Origin: a virus
Reading direction: 5' to 3' (one strand)
IMG/VR virus record: IMGVR_UViG_3300025655_000050
Coordinates: 1 to 52,490 of that record
Length of the DNA: 52,490 bases
In this document: positions 9,356 to 18,982 of the stretch, one piece after another
How positions within the stretch are numbered: position 1 is the first letter of the stretch
Layout of the letters: each line of letters opens with the position of its first letter
The notes under the pieces: generated by a model
What the model saw: the letters and a program-made list of their open reading frames with translations, nothing else
Database searches by the model: none
Told to the model about the DNA's origin: nothing
Program-made: the position numbers and the translations under genes

Positions 9356-10777
9356 TTATCCTATTATTACCACCCTTAATGAATTCAATGCCGGAGCAGT
9401 ATTAAACTTAAATGTTGTTGTGTTAACAGAAGTATTTTCAACTTCGCAAATAACTAAATCTCCAGTAGTAGCATCAAAAATTTGAGTTTGTACATGTTCT
9501 TCTCCAATATTATGAGTTACTGCTATTGTTGTGAGTGTGCCATCTCCTATCAAAGATGTGTATTTTAAAGTAGTGCTTAAACTACCTGTTACACCAAGAG
9601 TTCCTTTTAATGTTGCTGGCGTTACTACTCTTGTTGTATCAGTACCAGTATCAACTTCACCTTGAGTTGCAATCTCAACAATACCTTGTTCTGTTTCAGA
9701 AGCAGAAACTATATCTGGAATATTTTTGTTAACAATAGTCCAATCTGATAAACTAGCTGCATTCGCTACTTGAGACACAAGTAAATCACCAACTTGAACA
9801 TCTTCAGTAAAGAATGTACCTGCTGCTGTTACAGTATATGTATCACCTATTGCTGTTGTTATTGGAGTACTGTCTAATAATGGTGAATTGGTAGCTGCGT
9901 CATAACCACCTTTATAAATCATACCGCCTGCAACTACACTATCTACATAAGCCTTAATAGAGGCTGATGTAGCTAAAGTTGTTTGAGATGCAGTACCCAT
10001 TGTGTTATCATCTATAATTCTACCAGAAGGAGTAGCGGAAATATCAGATTCCATCACTGCTCCAGCAGCATTAACATTAGTAGCGTCAGTAACGTCTGCT
10101 CCTGTCTCTATGCTATTAAGCTTAGTTTTGTCAGTTCCAGTCATTACACCAGATGCAGATGTAGTTGCTGCTGCTAATATAACATCATTATTAGACCCAT
10201 CGGAATTAATACCGTAAGTCGTGTTGGTAACAGTACCTGTACTTAATGCTGTAGGCGAGTTAGGAACTACTGCTCCAACCTCAGCGTCTACATAAGCCTT
10301 AACACTTTGTTGTGTTGGAACTTTAGTTGCTGAGTTAGATGTCATCGCATCTTCATCAATAACAAAACTCATTGATGCAGTTGTGGTATCTGAATTCATT
10401 ACAGCTCCTGCTGCATCTACATTTGCTGCATCTGTGACATTAGCACCAGACTCTATGCCATCAAGTTTTGTTTTATCACCAGGTAGCATTAAACTTGCAT
10501 TTGTTCCACTACCAGCAGGAATTGTCGCGTCTGTTCCTGTATCAGATGATACTGTTCCGTCTGTTGGAGAAGCTGTATATCCTAAGTTTGTTATACCGTC
10601 AGAACCCAAGTCCAACCACGCTGAACCATCCCAAACTCTTGCAGTATCTAAAACTGTATCCCAGTATATTTGTCCTGTTGCGGGAGAGCCTGGGGCAGTA
10701 ACTAAATTTTGCAGAGCCGCTTGTGTTAATTGATTTTTATTTAAATCAATATCCACTAAATATTTAATAAAAGCCAT
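9356..10777 (-). CDS. Tail fibre protein with shared N-terminal peg and tip domain
   Basis: 473 residues. The N-terminus (YLVDIDLNKNQLTQ) parallels the DIDLNGNELKKL start of the 303-residue fibre gene, suggesting a common attachment peg. The body has internal repeats around GTDKTKLNSIETGADVTDA and AAGAVMxSD. The last 65 residues (VTHNIGEEHVQTQIFDATTG) look like the short beta tip domain ending the 114- and 230-residue fibre proteins. Role inferred: receptor-binding or fibre-assembly component. Confidence 0.7.
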   Translation of the reverse strand: MAFIKYLVDIDLNKNQLTQAALQNLVTAPGSPATGQIYWDTVLDTARVWDGSAWLDLGSDGITNLGYTASPTDGTVSSDTGTDATIPAGSGTNASLMLPGDKTKLDGIESGANVTDAANVDAAGAVMNSDTTTASMSFVIDEDAMTSNSATKVPTQQSVKAYVDAEVGAVVPNSPTALSTGTVTNTTYGINSDGSNNDVILAAATTSASGVMTGTDKTKLNSIETGADVTDATNVNAAGAVMESDISATPSGRIIDDNTMGTASQTTLATSASIKAYVDSVVAGGMIYKGGYDAATNSPLLDSTPITTAIGDTYTVTAAGTFFTEDVQVGDLLVSQVANAASLSDWTIVNKNIPDIVSASETEQGIVEIATQGEVDTGTDTTRVVTPATLKGTLGVTGSLSTTLKYTSLIGDGTLTTIAVTHNIGEEHVQTQIFDATTGDLVICEVENTSVNTTTFKFNTAPALNSLRVVIIG

Positions 10778-10782
10778 ATCTT

Positions 10783-10814
10783 TTTGTTTTAATTATTGTT
10801 TGTTTTAATTATTG
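10783..10814. repeat. Two tandem copies of a 16-bp unit
   Basis: TTTGTTTTAATTATTG occurs twice head to tail (10783-10798 and 10799-10814), with a partial third copy after it. It lies in the 43-bp gap between two fibre genes. It may be a slippage product in an AT-rich spacer or a translation-initiation enhancer for the gene starting at 10777. Confidence 0.6.
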
Positions 10815-10820
10815 TTTTTT

Positions 10821-11165
10821 TTAATTGAAATAAGCATATCCCGAGAATGCTCCATTAAAAGTTAATGTAATATTATTTTCATCAATATAATCTATTTGCC
10901 CAACAACTACCGTGCCTGCTGAATCAACTACAATTGGTGCTGCATTTTTTCCTAAATTATGCGTAATATTCCAAACAGCAGATGGAGACGCTTGGTCATG
11001 TACATAATTTTTATCATTTACCACAGACATGTCGTTGAAAAGTTCAGCAACAGTTCTGTATTTTATTACATTAGTCCCGTCTTTAACTAGAATATCTCCA
11101 GCACCATTAACAGGGTTGATTGTCAAATCACCTAATACCGTTACATCTTTATTAAATATTTCCAT
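10821..11165 (-). CDS. Short fibre protein, peg plus tip domain
   Basis: 114 residues, essentially two modules. The start (MEIFNKDVTVLGDLTI) resembles the fibre peg of its neighbour, which begins MEIFGTDIDLNG. The C-terminal tip domain (VWNITHNLGKNAAPIVVDSA, then GAFSGYAYFN) is closely parallel to the end of the 230-residue protein. It looks like a minimal fibre, possibly a leftover of domain shuffling or a real short appendage. It sits 15 nt after the stop of the 303-residue gene. Confidence 0.6.
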   Translation of the reverse strand: MEIFNKDVTVLGDLTINPVNGAGDILVKDGTNVIKYRTVAELFNDMSVVNDKNYVHDQASPSAVWNITHNLGKNAAPIVVDSAGTVVVGQIDYIDENNITLTFNGAFSGYAYFN

Positions 11166-11180
11166 TTATTTATATTCTAT

Positions 11181-12092
11181 TTATATTTTAGTAAGATTCA
11201 TGTATTTCAAAATTGTTGCTCCTTCTGTTCCAGAAGTAATCCTGTCTGTATATATTCTAAAACCTAATCCTACCGATAATGAGTTATTTACTCCAGGTTT
11301 ATTTAAACCAGTATTATTGCCACTAAATATTAGATCTTGATTTGTAAAATCTTTTTGTTGAATAATATCGTAATACACTACGTTGTTTACTTGATAAATA
11401 TAACCTCTAATATTTCCTCCATTTAACACGACAAGGCCAGTGTCTATTTTTGTCGCAGACCCAGAGTTGTTATTTAAAATTATATGAAAATTAGTATCAC
11501 CTTCGTCGTAACCCAAACCAATAATATTTGTTTTAGAGCTTGGGTCTCCTTGCGACCATGCAGCATTACTTGAGCTTAATCCTATAAAGTTTCTTTCGTG
11601 CTCTTTGATAAATTCTATATTGAAAGTAAACATAAAATCATTGTAAGAAGAAACATACATGACGTTATCTTCATAAAGAGAAGCAAAATGTGTGTTTCCG
11701 CCTGCGAGATCTAAAGAATATCCTGGTAAGCTTTTCCCTTTAACAGAAGAAGTTACATTGCCTATCGACGTGCTTCTTAATATAAATGTGTCAGATATAC
11801 TTACATTTTTAGATTCTAAACCACTTCCGTCAAATAAAGGTTTAAATGTATGCTGAGGGCTTATCCCAGTAAAAGATGTTCTGTTGTCTACTATTTGAGT
11901 AGAAGTTTGTACAGAACTTTCTATTGGAACCCAATTAAATCCATTATATCCATAAAACTTATTTAAACCAATATGCATTATAATTCTCCCAACGTCGTTA
12001 GATGTAGCTGTCGGTAATGCTAACATATTTTCTGCCCTAAGCTTCTTAAGCTCATTTCCATTTAAATCTATATCTGTACCAAATATTTCCAT
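11181..12092 (-). CDS. Fibre-like structural protein
   Basis: 303 residues. An N-terminal peg (MEIFGTDIDLNGNELKKL) is followed by a segment like fibre head domains (GRIIMHIGLNKFYGYNGFNW) and a beta-rich C-terminal domain of about 200 residues with no recognisable family, which may be a receptor-binding or carbohydrate-recognising module. Its start codon overlaps the upstream stop (TAATG), indicating translational coupling. It lacks the HNLGK tip domain found in its neighbours. Confidence 0.55.
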   Translation of the reverse strand: MEIFGTDIDLNGNELKKLRAENMLALPTATSNDVGRIIMHIGLNKFYGYNGFNWVPIESSVQTSTQIVDNRTSFTGISPQHTFKPLFDGSGLESKNVSISDTFILRSTSIGNVTSSVKGKSLPGYSLDLAGGNTHFASLYEDNVMYVSSYNDFMFTFNIEFIKEHERNFIGLSSSNAAWSQGDPSSKTNIIGLGYDEGDTNFHIILNNNSGSATKIDTGLVVLNGGNIRGYIYQVNNVVYYDIIQQKDFTNQDLIFSGNNTGLNKPGVNNSLSVGLGFRIYTDRITSGTEGATILKYMNLTKI

Positions 12093-12784
12093 TAATTTAA
12101 ATAGGCTGTTCCAGCAAATGCTGTGTTAAACTTTATTGTTAGATTGTTTAGGTCAACGTAATCCACATCTCCGTGAACTCTGTTTCCATATCCATCTATT
12201 ACTGTGACTGAAGGAATTTTTCCTAGATTATGTGGTATAGCCCAAGAAGTACTAGATGCTTGGACATGGGTATAATTTAGATCATTTCCTAATGTACCAG
12301 GATCTACATACTCATGTTTAGTTTCATCTAAAGAAACTCTCACTAGTTTTAGTGATTGCCCTACTTTATTATCTGGAGTATCTGTTAACTCATCATAAGT
12401 CAATGTTTCTGACGCGCACTTAGCTCCGTCATTAGCTCTTTCTACTGTAAAATTAAATGCGTCAATAGGTTCTACCGTAGTAGTATTAACTACATTAACG
12501 TCAGTACTATAAAATACACCTGGCTTACCAGAATTCTCTATTGAGAAAGAAAATGTTAATGAAGCACTAAAAGCAACAACTTGTGGCGAAACTAAAGGAT
12601 TAGTAACTCCATTAGATGTGTATGTAGCATTATCATAATTACCAGTTAATGTAATTGTTATTGATTCAGCCGCTAGAGCCTCTACTGTATAAGTGTATAT
12701 TGTAGCGCACTCAGTGCTTGTCTCACTAGTCTTAGTGACTTGATACGTACTATCTCTGCCAATTGTAATATTAAAATCTGCCAT
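12092..12784 (-). CDS. Fibre or head-decoration protein with HNLGK tip domain
   Basis: 230 residues. The first 110 are beta-rich and Thr/Ser-rich, like an Ig-type decoration domain. The C-terminal 75 (WAIPHNLGKIPSVTVIDGYG, then FAGTAYLN) are the tip domain shared with the 114- and 473-residue neighbours. Translation is coupled to the next gene by TAATG. Assignment as a fibre component rests on the shared domain and position. Confidence 0.55.
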   Translation of the reverse strand: MADFNITIGRDSTYQVTKTSETSTECATIYTYTVEALAAESITITLTGNYDNATYTSNGVTNPLVSPQVVAFSASLTFSFSIENSGKPGVFYSTDVNVVNTTTVEPIDAFNFTVERANDGAKCASETLTYDELTDTPDNKVGQSLKLVRVSLDETKHEYVDPGTLGNDLNYTHVQASSTSWAIPHNLGKIPSVTVIDGYGNRVHGDVDYVDLNNLTIKFNTAFAGTAYLN

Positions 12785-12795
12785 TTTGTTTTTTT

Positions 12796-13533
12796 TTATC
12801 CTACAAATATTCCAGAAACATCTGCTATTTGAAATGTAAATCCTTGTAAATCTCCATCAATATCTGCTAAGTCTGGAACATATGTTAACAAACCTGCATC
12901 TATATCATTAAAATCAATTACATCATTAATTGTTACCTCAATTCCATTTATAAAAATTTCTCCAAGAGTAGGTAAGCTAGTTATCTTTAAGTATAGTGCT
13001 GGATCACCTTCCGGATCAGAAAAAGCAGGAGTTGTAGCTGAAGTAAACATAGCTCTTGTAAATACTAATGTCTCACCATAAGCAATTTTTGCGGAACCAG
13101 TACCAACAACTGTTGGAGGTAGATTAGCAATTTGAGCAGCTACACCAATTACAGCTTTACCTGAAAGAACACTAAATGTGCTAGACCCAACATCTGATGT
13201 TGTGTATCCAAAATGAGAAAGATATCCATCAGTATCTAAAACATCAGCTTGATATTTTAGTAATCCAAGTCCAAGCTGAGTTGAAGTTACAATATCATTT
13301 GGAGCAACCGCAATAGCGTTTAGTGTTAAAACACCTTGCGCTGGTAACGTTAATATTTTTAAACTCTGAAACGCATCACCTTCAGGATCTGAATATGGTG
13401 GACTTGCAAGTGTTGTAAAATCATCAACTGTAAATGTATACAATTGATTATATGCAAGAGTAATATCAACAAAACCTGGTTTATTAGGTGGTTGATTGGA
13501 CTCAGCTGCTATACTTAGTGTTATTGTACCCAT
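12796..13533 (-). CDS. Cadherin-like repeat structural protein
   Basis: 245 residues made of two tandem repeats of about 110 residues. Each contains a DPEGD motif and an LTL/IFINGxxVxxNDVI strand, typical of cadherin-like (tandem-95 type) beta sandwiches seen in adhesins and head fibres. The DPEGD residues could bind calcium. Its start overlaps the portal stop (TAATG). It is probably a virion surface or connector decoration protein. Confidence 0.6.
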   Translation of the reverse strand: MGTITLSIAAESNQPPNKPGFVDITLAYNQLYTFTVDDFTTLASPPYSDPEGDAFQSLKILTLPAQGVLTLNAIAVAPNDIVTSTQLGLGLLKYQADVLDTDGYLSHFGYTTSDVGSSTFSVLSGKAVIGVAAQIANLPPTVVGTGSAKIAYGETLVFTRAMFTSATTPAFSDPEGDPALYLKITSLPTLGEIFINGIEVTINDVIDFNDIDAGLLTYVPDLADIDGDLQGFTFQIADVSGIFVG

Positions 13534-15950
13534 TATTTCTTCGCGCTTGAAGGAACTGGTTTATTAGCTACCTTGTTCTTAATTGCTACTTCTTTTTGTT
13601 TTATAGACATTACATCATTATGCTTCTTCATATCTTGAGAAAGGGTTTTCTCTTTGATGCCTAACTCAGCTCTAAATTTTTCGTAATCTAAGTCATCGTT
13701 ATCATCTGGCATCTCTACACCATTCTCTTCATTAGCCATCTTGATTCTTTCAGTCTCTTCTTTAAGCTCAGCTATATATCTCTTAGTTTCATCTTCTCTA
13801 TCAAACTCATAAGCAGATCTTTCTTCATCTCTAAGTTCTTTAGCAGCTTGTTGCTCCATTTGAGCTTGAAGTTGTTTTTGTTCCATTTCTCCTTGCTTAG
13901 CTTGTTGCTCTTTCATTGCTTGCTCATCCTTCTCAATCATTCGTTGTACTTCACGTAGAGATGGTGAGTTATACATTTTCATAGCAGCAGAGAATGTAAT
14001 CATTTGGTTTTGTAAACCTAATTGAATCATTCCATCTAATTTTTGTTGGATTTGATTTATTCCATCTTCATTAGATACAGCAAGACCATATTCTTCTTCA
14101 GCAAACTGATCACCGTCAATTTCCATGATCTGTCTAGTCATGTCATCAGCAATGTAAGAGAATTTTAATTCTTGCCCCTTCAGTGCAATCTTAGCTGTCT
14201 CAATTAATATTTCAAAACATCTTTTCTTACAGTAATCATGAAGAGTAAATAATTCCTCAGTAATGTGATTGGACTGAGATACGGCCCTTTCTATCCCACC
14301 CATAGTCTCTCTGTTTTCAGTCTGACCTAATCTTTGCCTAGATACGCCCGTTATCTCGTCCATCTTAGCTGAGGCAAATTCCATCATTTCCATATGGACT
14401 TGAATGAAATCTCCAACTCTTTGTTCTAAAACCTTACCAGTTGTATTTCCTACTGACCCGGCAAGTTTTCCTTTTGCCATACCTTTCTGTCCTTCTTTAA
14501 AACTGTCAACAACAGATATCCCAGACTTACGTGCAAAATATAACCATTTTGTTACATTCCACCCGGTTGGTATTTTAGCTAAATCTAATTCAACAATAGC
14601 ACCTAAGTATTTAGATAGCGCTTCATTCACTCTATACCATGATATGTCAAACAGGTATTGGAATGGCTTAGCTCTATCAACCATAGATACGGCTTCTTGC
14701 TCATTTGTATTATATATCTGGCCAACTATTCCACATGAATTGAATGAAGGCTCATTTATTTTATTGTATTGTATTTCTCTTGGTTTGATCTGAACATAAG
14801 TATCTTTACCAATCTTAGCACCTTTCCACCATTGAGTTACCCAGAACCTTTCTGATGTCTCACCTTTAGCTTCATCTAAGATATAATCTTCAGATCTAAA
14901 TTTAATTTGGTTTTTACCTAATGTGTCAAAGTAAGTTATCTTTTGTATTTGCTTCATTGACTTCCAGAACATTCTAAGAACTCTTATGTTTCCTGCTCCG
15001 TCTGTGTACGTGTTTCTTCCTTGAGATCCACTTCCTGCGAATATCCCAGATGACTCTATAAATGAATTTATTGTTTCTCTCTCGTATATTTCCCATCCTT
15101 CTTTATCATCAATTGCTAAATTCTCTCCATCTAAATCTGTTCCGTCTCCTTTAAATTCTCCGTTGTCTAATTTCTTAACATCAGCGTCTTTAAGATCCTC
15201 ATAGAATGTATCCTGTATTTTACCAGGGCTCCAGAAGTCATCAATTACAATAACATCTGCATCTTCTATTCTATTAGAGTAGCCTGATCTTAATGTATGT
15301 ACTTTAAGTGGGTTTAATTTTTCAAATGTAACTTTACCATTTACAATGTCGAACATGTAAATTTCTTCACCCATAATAAGAGCATCCTTAAAGCCTTGCT
15401 GAAACTTAATCTTCATGTTTAGCTTCTCAATGTAGCTGCGCATAAGTAAGTTAGCACGCTTCTCTCTTAAATCCTGGTAATCAAAGTTTATGTAGTCACC
15501 GTATGCTTGAAGTTCTTTGTCTAGTTCTTCATCTGATAAGTCAGACCCAATGAATTCCTTAATCTTTGCTTGGATCAAGGCCATCTTATCTTTCTTAATT
15601 TTAGATACAGTATCTGGATTAGTTATTTGTACAGTCCAATCAAACTTACGTCTTTTCTCCTCACCAACAAGTACGTTAACTCGTGGTGCTATAATTGGAT
15701 AATGCTGAATAGCATCAGGAATAAAGTGTTGTTCTAATCCACCTGGATTAAGAACTAATTTCATATCACGTAAGTCCACCTTACCATTGTAAAGGTCAAG
15801 GTTTATTTTCTTTCCTTTAAATTTTCTACGTATAACAGTATTATTTAAGTAACTGTTATGATCGGCCCAGTCCAAGTGGGATTGTCTCCATTTAGGTCCT
15901 TTTTGCTTAAAGGACAACTTTTGTCTTGGAAAACTTTTATCTGTTGACAT
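13533..15950 (-). CDS. Portal protein
   Basis: 805 residues, the large size seen in crAss-like portals. It lies directly after TerL, the standard order. The N-terminal half is a mixed alpha/beta body (FIPDAIQHYPIIAPRVNVLV, GEEIYMFDIVNGKVTFEKL). The segment with TGVSRQRLGQTENRETMGGI is typical of portal clip/stem regions. The C-terminal 130 residues are Glu/Gln/Lys-rich coiled coil. The dodecameric portal would form the DNA gate and the terminase docking ring. A late promoter candidate lies at 15964-16010. Confidence 0.78.
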   Translation of the reverse strand: MSTDKSFPRQKLSFKQKGPKWRQSHLDWADHNSYLNNTVIRRKFKGKKINLDLYNGKVDLRDMKLVLNPGGLEQHFIPDAIQHYPIIAPRVNVLVGEEKRRKFDWTVQITNPDTVSKIKKDKMALIQAKIKEFIGSDLSDEELDKELQAYGDYINFDYQDLREKRANLLMRSYIEKLNMKIKFQQGFKDALIMGEEIYMFDIVNGKVTFEKLNPLKVHTLRSGYSNRIEDADVIVIDDFWSPGKIQDTFYEDLKDADVKKLDNGEFKGDGTDLDGENLAIDDKEGWEIYERETINSFIESSGIFAGSGSQGRNTYTDGAGNIRVLRMFWKSMKQIQKITYFDTLGKNQIKFRSEDYILDEAKGETSERFWVTQWWKGAKIGKDTYVQIKPREIQYNKINEPSFNSCGIVGQIYNTNEQEAVSMVDRAKPFQYLFDISWYRVNEALSKYLGAIVELDLAKIPTGWNVTKWLYFARKSGISVVDSFKEGQKGMAKGKLAGSVGNTTGKVLEQRVGDFIQVHMEMMEFASAKMDEITGVSRQRLGQTENRETMGGIERAVSQSNHITEELFTLHDYCKKRCFEILIETAKIALKGQELKFSYIADDMTRQIMEIDGDQFAEEEYGLAVSNEDGINQIQQKLDGMIQLGLQNQMITFSAAMKMYNSPSLREVQRMIEKDEQAMKEQQAKQGEMEQKQLQAQMEQQAAKELRDEERSAYEFDREDETKRYIAELKEETERIKMANEENGVEMPDDNDDLDYEKFRAELGIKEKTLSQDMKKHNDVMSIKQKEVAIKNKVANKPVPSSAKK

Positions 15951-15963
15951 ATTTCATGTTTTT

Positions 15964-16010
15964 GTAAAAATAACTCATTTTACTCTTATTGTTGTTGTAT
16001 TATTATAGCT
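15964..16010 (-). promoter_or_regulatory. Late promoter candidate ahead of the portal gene
   Basis: Minus strand: AGCTATAAT (16002-16010), exactly 29 nt, then TATTTTTAC (15964-15972), 14 nt before the portal ATG. The upstream box overlaps the terminase stop codon. Same architecture as 4437-4483 and 6239-6285. Confidence 0.65.
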
Positions 16011-18348
16011 ATATCGTACCACTCTTTTCCCATCCTGCTTTTCTCATTGCTTTGTTCCAATTTTCATCTAAAAATGGATCATCATGGAAGTGACTAATAG
16101 GATCTTCTATCTTATTCTCTTCAAATTTATCTATGTACCTTTTTCTATCCTCTCTAAGAATCATCACCATATCCATTGCTGAAACTCTATCAGTATTTAT
16201 ATCAGGATTCCAAGCAATAGCTTCTTTTATATAGCCAATACTTCTTATTCTTCTGAGGTTAGGTACAGTAATAAGGTCACTATCACCAGTTTCTTCATTA
16301 AAAACCTCAAGTTCGTACTGGGATAACATCCACTGTCTTTGTAATGTTTTACCAAGCTTGATGACTTCAGCAGTTGTTCTAGTGCCTTTAGATCTATTAC
16401 CATATAATGTTGATTTAACAATTTCCATATCCCTAAGTATCTCCGGACTATCAGCCAATAAATGCAATGCATTCTTATTTGAAAAGTAAGTAAATAAACC
16501 CTTAAGGTTATTTTCATAATTAGCTTGAGCATTGTAGAACTGTGTAAGTCTTAAACACTGCTCGTAAAAACTATCTGCTAATACTGGTCTTCCAGTATAT
16601 TCTGCTACAATCTTATCTGTCCACAAATCAAATACAAATATACTTGCCAAGGATCCACCAATTGTGTAATCATTATCAATAGGGTCAATTCCTGCTATGT
16701 ATCTGTTTTGAAATACTCTGCCATCTCTATCTTTTTGTGGCATCTCAAATATCTCAACTGCTCCATCAGATGTAGCTCCTTTTACTTTATAAGGATATTC
16801 TCTAATTGGGATTATATCAGAATCAACTTCCCATTTTACAAATCCCTTTTCATCATATGTTAAATTACCAACCCAATGTTCATCAACGAAGCTTTGTAAT
16901 CTTGGTAATATATCTTCTAAGTAATCTCTTAAGTCTGCAACAGGAAATGCTGTACCCTGTGTACGCATAATTGCTTCCTGTGGTGTTATAGGTTCCTCAG
17001 CTTTCTTTTGTATAATTGCATTAGGATCACTAGATCCATACTTAACAATTGCTCTTGCTTTATTGATTTCAATTAAGGCGCCTATTACATCGCTATTTCC
17101 ATTCTTATCATACTTACCCGTATAGTTTAAATATGTTCCAAAGAAAAATGCGCATTCACCTTTTCCAAAAGCATTTCTATCAAACACGTTAGGCATTGAA
17201 TAGATGTTATGTCCTGCTGAGTTATAGAATATTTCTTCTAATCCCTCAAAGGCTCCACCTTCAACACCACCGGTACCACCTGCCATCATGAATCCAAACG
17301 CATATCCGGATTCTTCAACTGAAGGTCTAGCAATACCCCAAGCAGTAAGGAAGTCATCAAATTTACCTGCTTCTTCCCAGAGTACTAACGCACCCCTTTT
17401 ACCCCTGGCCTTTTGTGCATCATTCTTTAATGTAACACCGAGAACTTCATTTAGAACCCCTACCTCAGTACCAGTTCTTGTGTCTTTGCGCCCCATTCTC
17501 CAGTGCATGTCATTTAAGGAATCTTTTAATGAGCGTATACGAGGAAATGGAGTGTGTGAGGCGCAGAAATCTATTGTTGAGACAAACTTATTTAGTATCC
17601 CATCCTTAGTTAAGTATTCTTTTTCATTTGCTATTGCAAAAGACTTAACTTTACTTCTTGATTTAGTTCTGTCACCTAAGATAAAATTCTTAGCTAACAT
17701 GGTGCTTGCCTTTACAGAATATCCACAACCCCTTCTTTTTAGATTAGCCCCATGCATACCATGTGCTCTTGCTATTTCTACGTAATGATAGAACCAGTAA
17801 TCTGCATCATATACAAAAGGGAACGCTTCAACCCTATCTGATTGCTTTGTTCCGTCAATAACTTCTGCTCTTAATAATGGCGCGTAGTTTAACTGAAAAT
17901 AATAATTACCAGGTATCCATTCACCATCACTTTCTCTTATATACCCTTCTCTGCAACGTCTAGCTTCTTCAGCCCAGAACTTATAATACTCAGAGTTTGG
18001 ATTCTGATTTGGAAACAACTTTGTGTAACATCCGTGTTTCTCAAAATGAATAGCAGCATGTCTAAAATACTCCATGTCTTCTAAGACATGCGGATTAGTA
18101 AGATCAACAGCTATCCTTCCGTTAGGATCTAATTTTCTTACAGACATATTCGGATCATCAGACTTTAATGGTAAGAGAGGATTCTCCCATCTTTCTAGAT
18201 CCTTAAGCCTAGGCCTTGTAGGGCTGGCTAAGTTTTGAATAAACTGAATTGAGTCTATATCAGCTAAGAGGTCTTCTCTTTCTTCCCTCTTTAATCCAAT
18301 AAGCAACTCTTTAGTTAACTCTGTCTGTGTTTCATTAAATTCCCTCAT
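16009..18348 (-). CDS. terL: Terminase large subunit
   Basis: 779 residues from the ATG at 18348; a TTG three codons upstream only lengthens the overlap with the preceding gene. The ATPase domain has a deviant Walker A (LKRRGCGYS, about residue 203) and a Walker B (ALVLWEEAGKF, about 320), both in the style of crAss-like terminases. A C-terminal RNase H-like nuclease is indicated by AGIDPIDND, an Asp in LLADSPE, and a late acidic site in DRVSAMDMVMI. It would pump and cut DNA at the portal. The large length and internal aromatic-rich N-terminal domain fit the crAss-like group. Confidence 0.9.
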   Translation of the reverse strand: MREFNETQTELTKELLIGLKREEREDLLADIDSIQFIQNLASPTRPRLKDLERWENPLLPLKSDDPNMSVRKLDPNGRIAVDLTNPHVLEDMEYFRHAAIHFEKHGCYTKLFPNQNPNSEYYKFWAEEARRCREGYIRESDGEWIPGNYYFQLNYAPLLRAEVIDGTKQSDRVEAFPFVYDADYWFYHYVEIARAHGMHGANLKRRGCGYSVKASTMLAKNFILGDRTKSRSKVKSFAIANEKEYLTKDGILNKFVSTIDFCASHTPFPRIRSLKDSLNDMHWRMGRKDTRTGTEVGVLNEVLGVTLKNDAQKARGKRGALVLWEEAGKFDDFLTAWGIARPSVEESGYAFGFMMAGGTGGVEGGAFEGLEEIFYNSAGHNIYSMPNVFDRNAFGKGECAFFFGTYLNYTGKYDKNGNSDVIGALIEINKARAIVKYGSSDPNAIIQKKAEEPITPQEAIMRTQGTAFPVADLRDYLEDILPRLQSFVDEHWVGNLTYDEKGFVKWEVDSDIIPIREYPYKVKGATSDGAVEIFEMPQKDRDGRVFQNRYIAGIDPIDNDYTIGGSLASIFVFDLWTDKIVAEYTGRPVLADSFYEQCLRLTQFYNAQANYENNLKGLFTYFSNKNALHLLADSPEILRDMEIVKSTLYGNRSKGTRTTAEVIKLGKTLQRQWMLSQYELEVFNEETGDSDLITVPNLRRIRSIGYIKEAIAWNPDINTDRVSAMDMVMILREDRKRYIDKFEENKIEDPISHFHDDPFLDENWNKAMRKAGWEKSGTI

Positions 18349-18889
18349 TGGTATCAAATATTCCTACAATCTTGTTACCAGATTGGGCTTTTAATTCTTT
18401 TTCCTTTATAATCTCCTTTTCAATTTCATTAAGAGCTTTAATTAGCTTTGGTATTTTTTCAACAGAAGCTGTTATCTTGTTAATGTCATGAATAGGTTTA
18501 TTTGTTCTTAAATCTCTCTCATTGATATCAATAGTATCTAAGAAAGATGATATTTTTTCAATTACACCACGAGTACTCTCTAATAATTTAGTACTAGTTG
18601 TCTCAGATAGTCTCTTGTAATAGACTATTGCTTCATCTATATACTTAGGCTTTATCCAATTGTCTCCTAGATCTATATCTAAGCAGACTTGATCATGCCT
18701 TTCTTCTTCATCAAGTATATACATGTAGTCAGATCTTTCATCTGCCATATAATACACATAAGACAACTCTTGAGATGCCTGAAACTTATCTTTGGATTTA
18801 TCACAATCCCATATTTCTCTAAAAGGTTTAATCATTAACGCTTGTGGCGAAAATGTAACCTGATTGTTTACAATTTCAAATACATTCAT
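18335..18889 (-). CDS. Conserved protein preceding TerL, candidate small terminase subunit
   Basis: 184 residues. The N-terminus (MNVFEIVNNQVTFSPQALMI, then PFREIWDCDKSKDK) and YVYYMADERSDY recall a family that precedes TerL in many Bacteroidota phages. The second half is helical and charged. Position suggests the DNA-recognition (small) subunit, but no helix-turn-helix is obvious. The gene overlaps TerL by 14 nt and starts 16 nt after the tRNA-Thr 3' end, so its mRNA 5' end may be made by tRNA processing. Confidence 0.5.
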   Translation of the reverse strand: MNVFEIVNNQVTFSPQALMIKPFREIWDCDKSKDKFQASQELSYVYYMADERSDYMYILDEEERHDQVCLDIDLGDNWIKPKYIDEAIVYYKRLSETTSTKLLESTRGVIEKISSFLDTIDINERDLRTNKPIHDINKITASVEKIPKLIKALNEIEKEIIKEKELKAQSGNKIVGIFDTNEGI

Positions 18890-18905
18890 TTTCCTCTCTT
18901 TATTG

Positions 18906-18978
18906 AGCCCTTAGCAGGATTCAAACCTACGACATCCTTGGTACAAACAAGACGCTCTATCAGCTGAGCTATAAGGGC
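18906..18978 (-). tRNA. tRNA-Thr (UGU)
   Basis: A full cloverleaf can be drawn: acceptor GCCCTTA/TAAGGGC, D-stem GCTC/GAGC, anticodon stem TCTTG/CAAGG with loop TTTGTAC (anticodon TGT), T-stem GTAGG/CCTGC with loop TTTGAAT. CCA is not encoded. Thr-ACA codons are frequent in this AT-rich phage. Confidence 0.9.
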
Positions 18979-18982
18979 ATTT

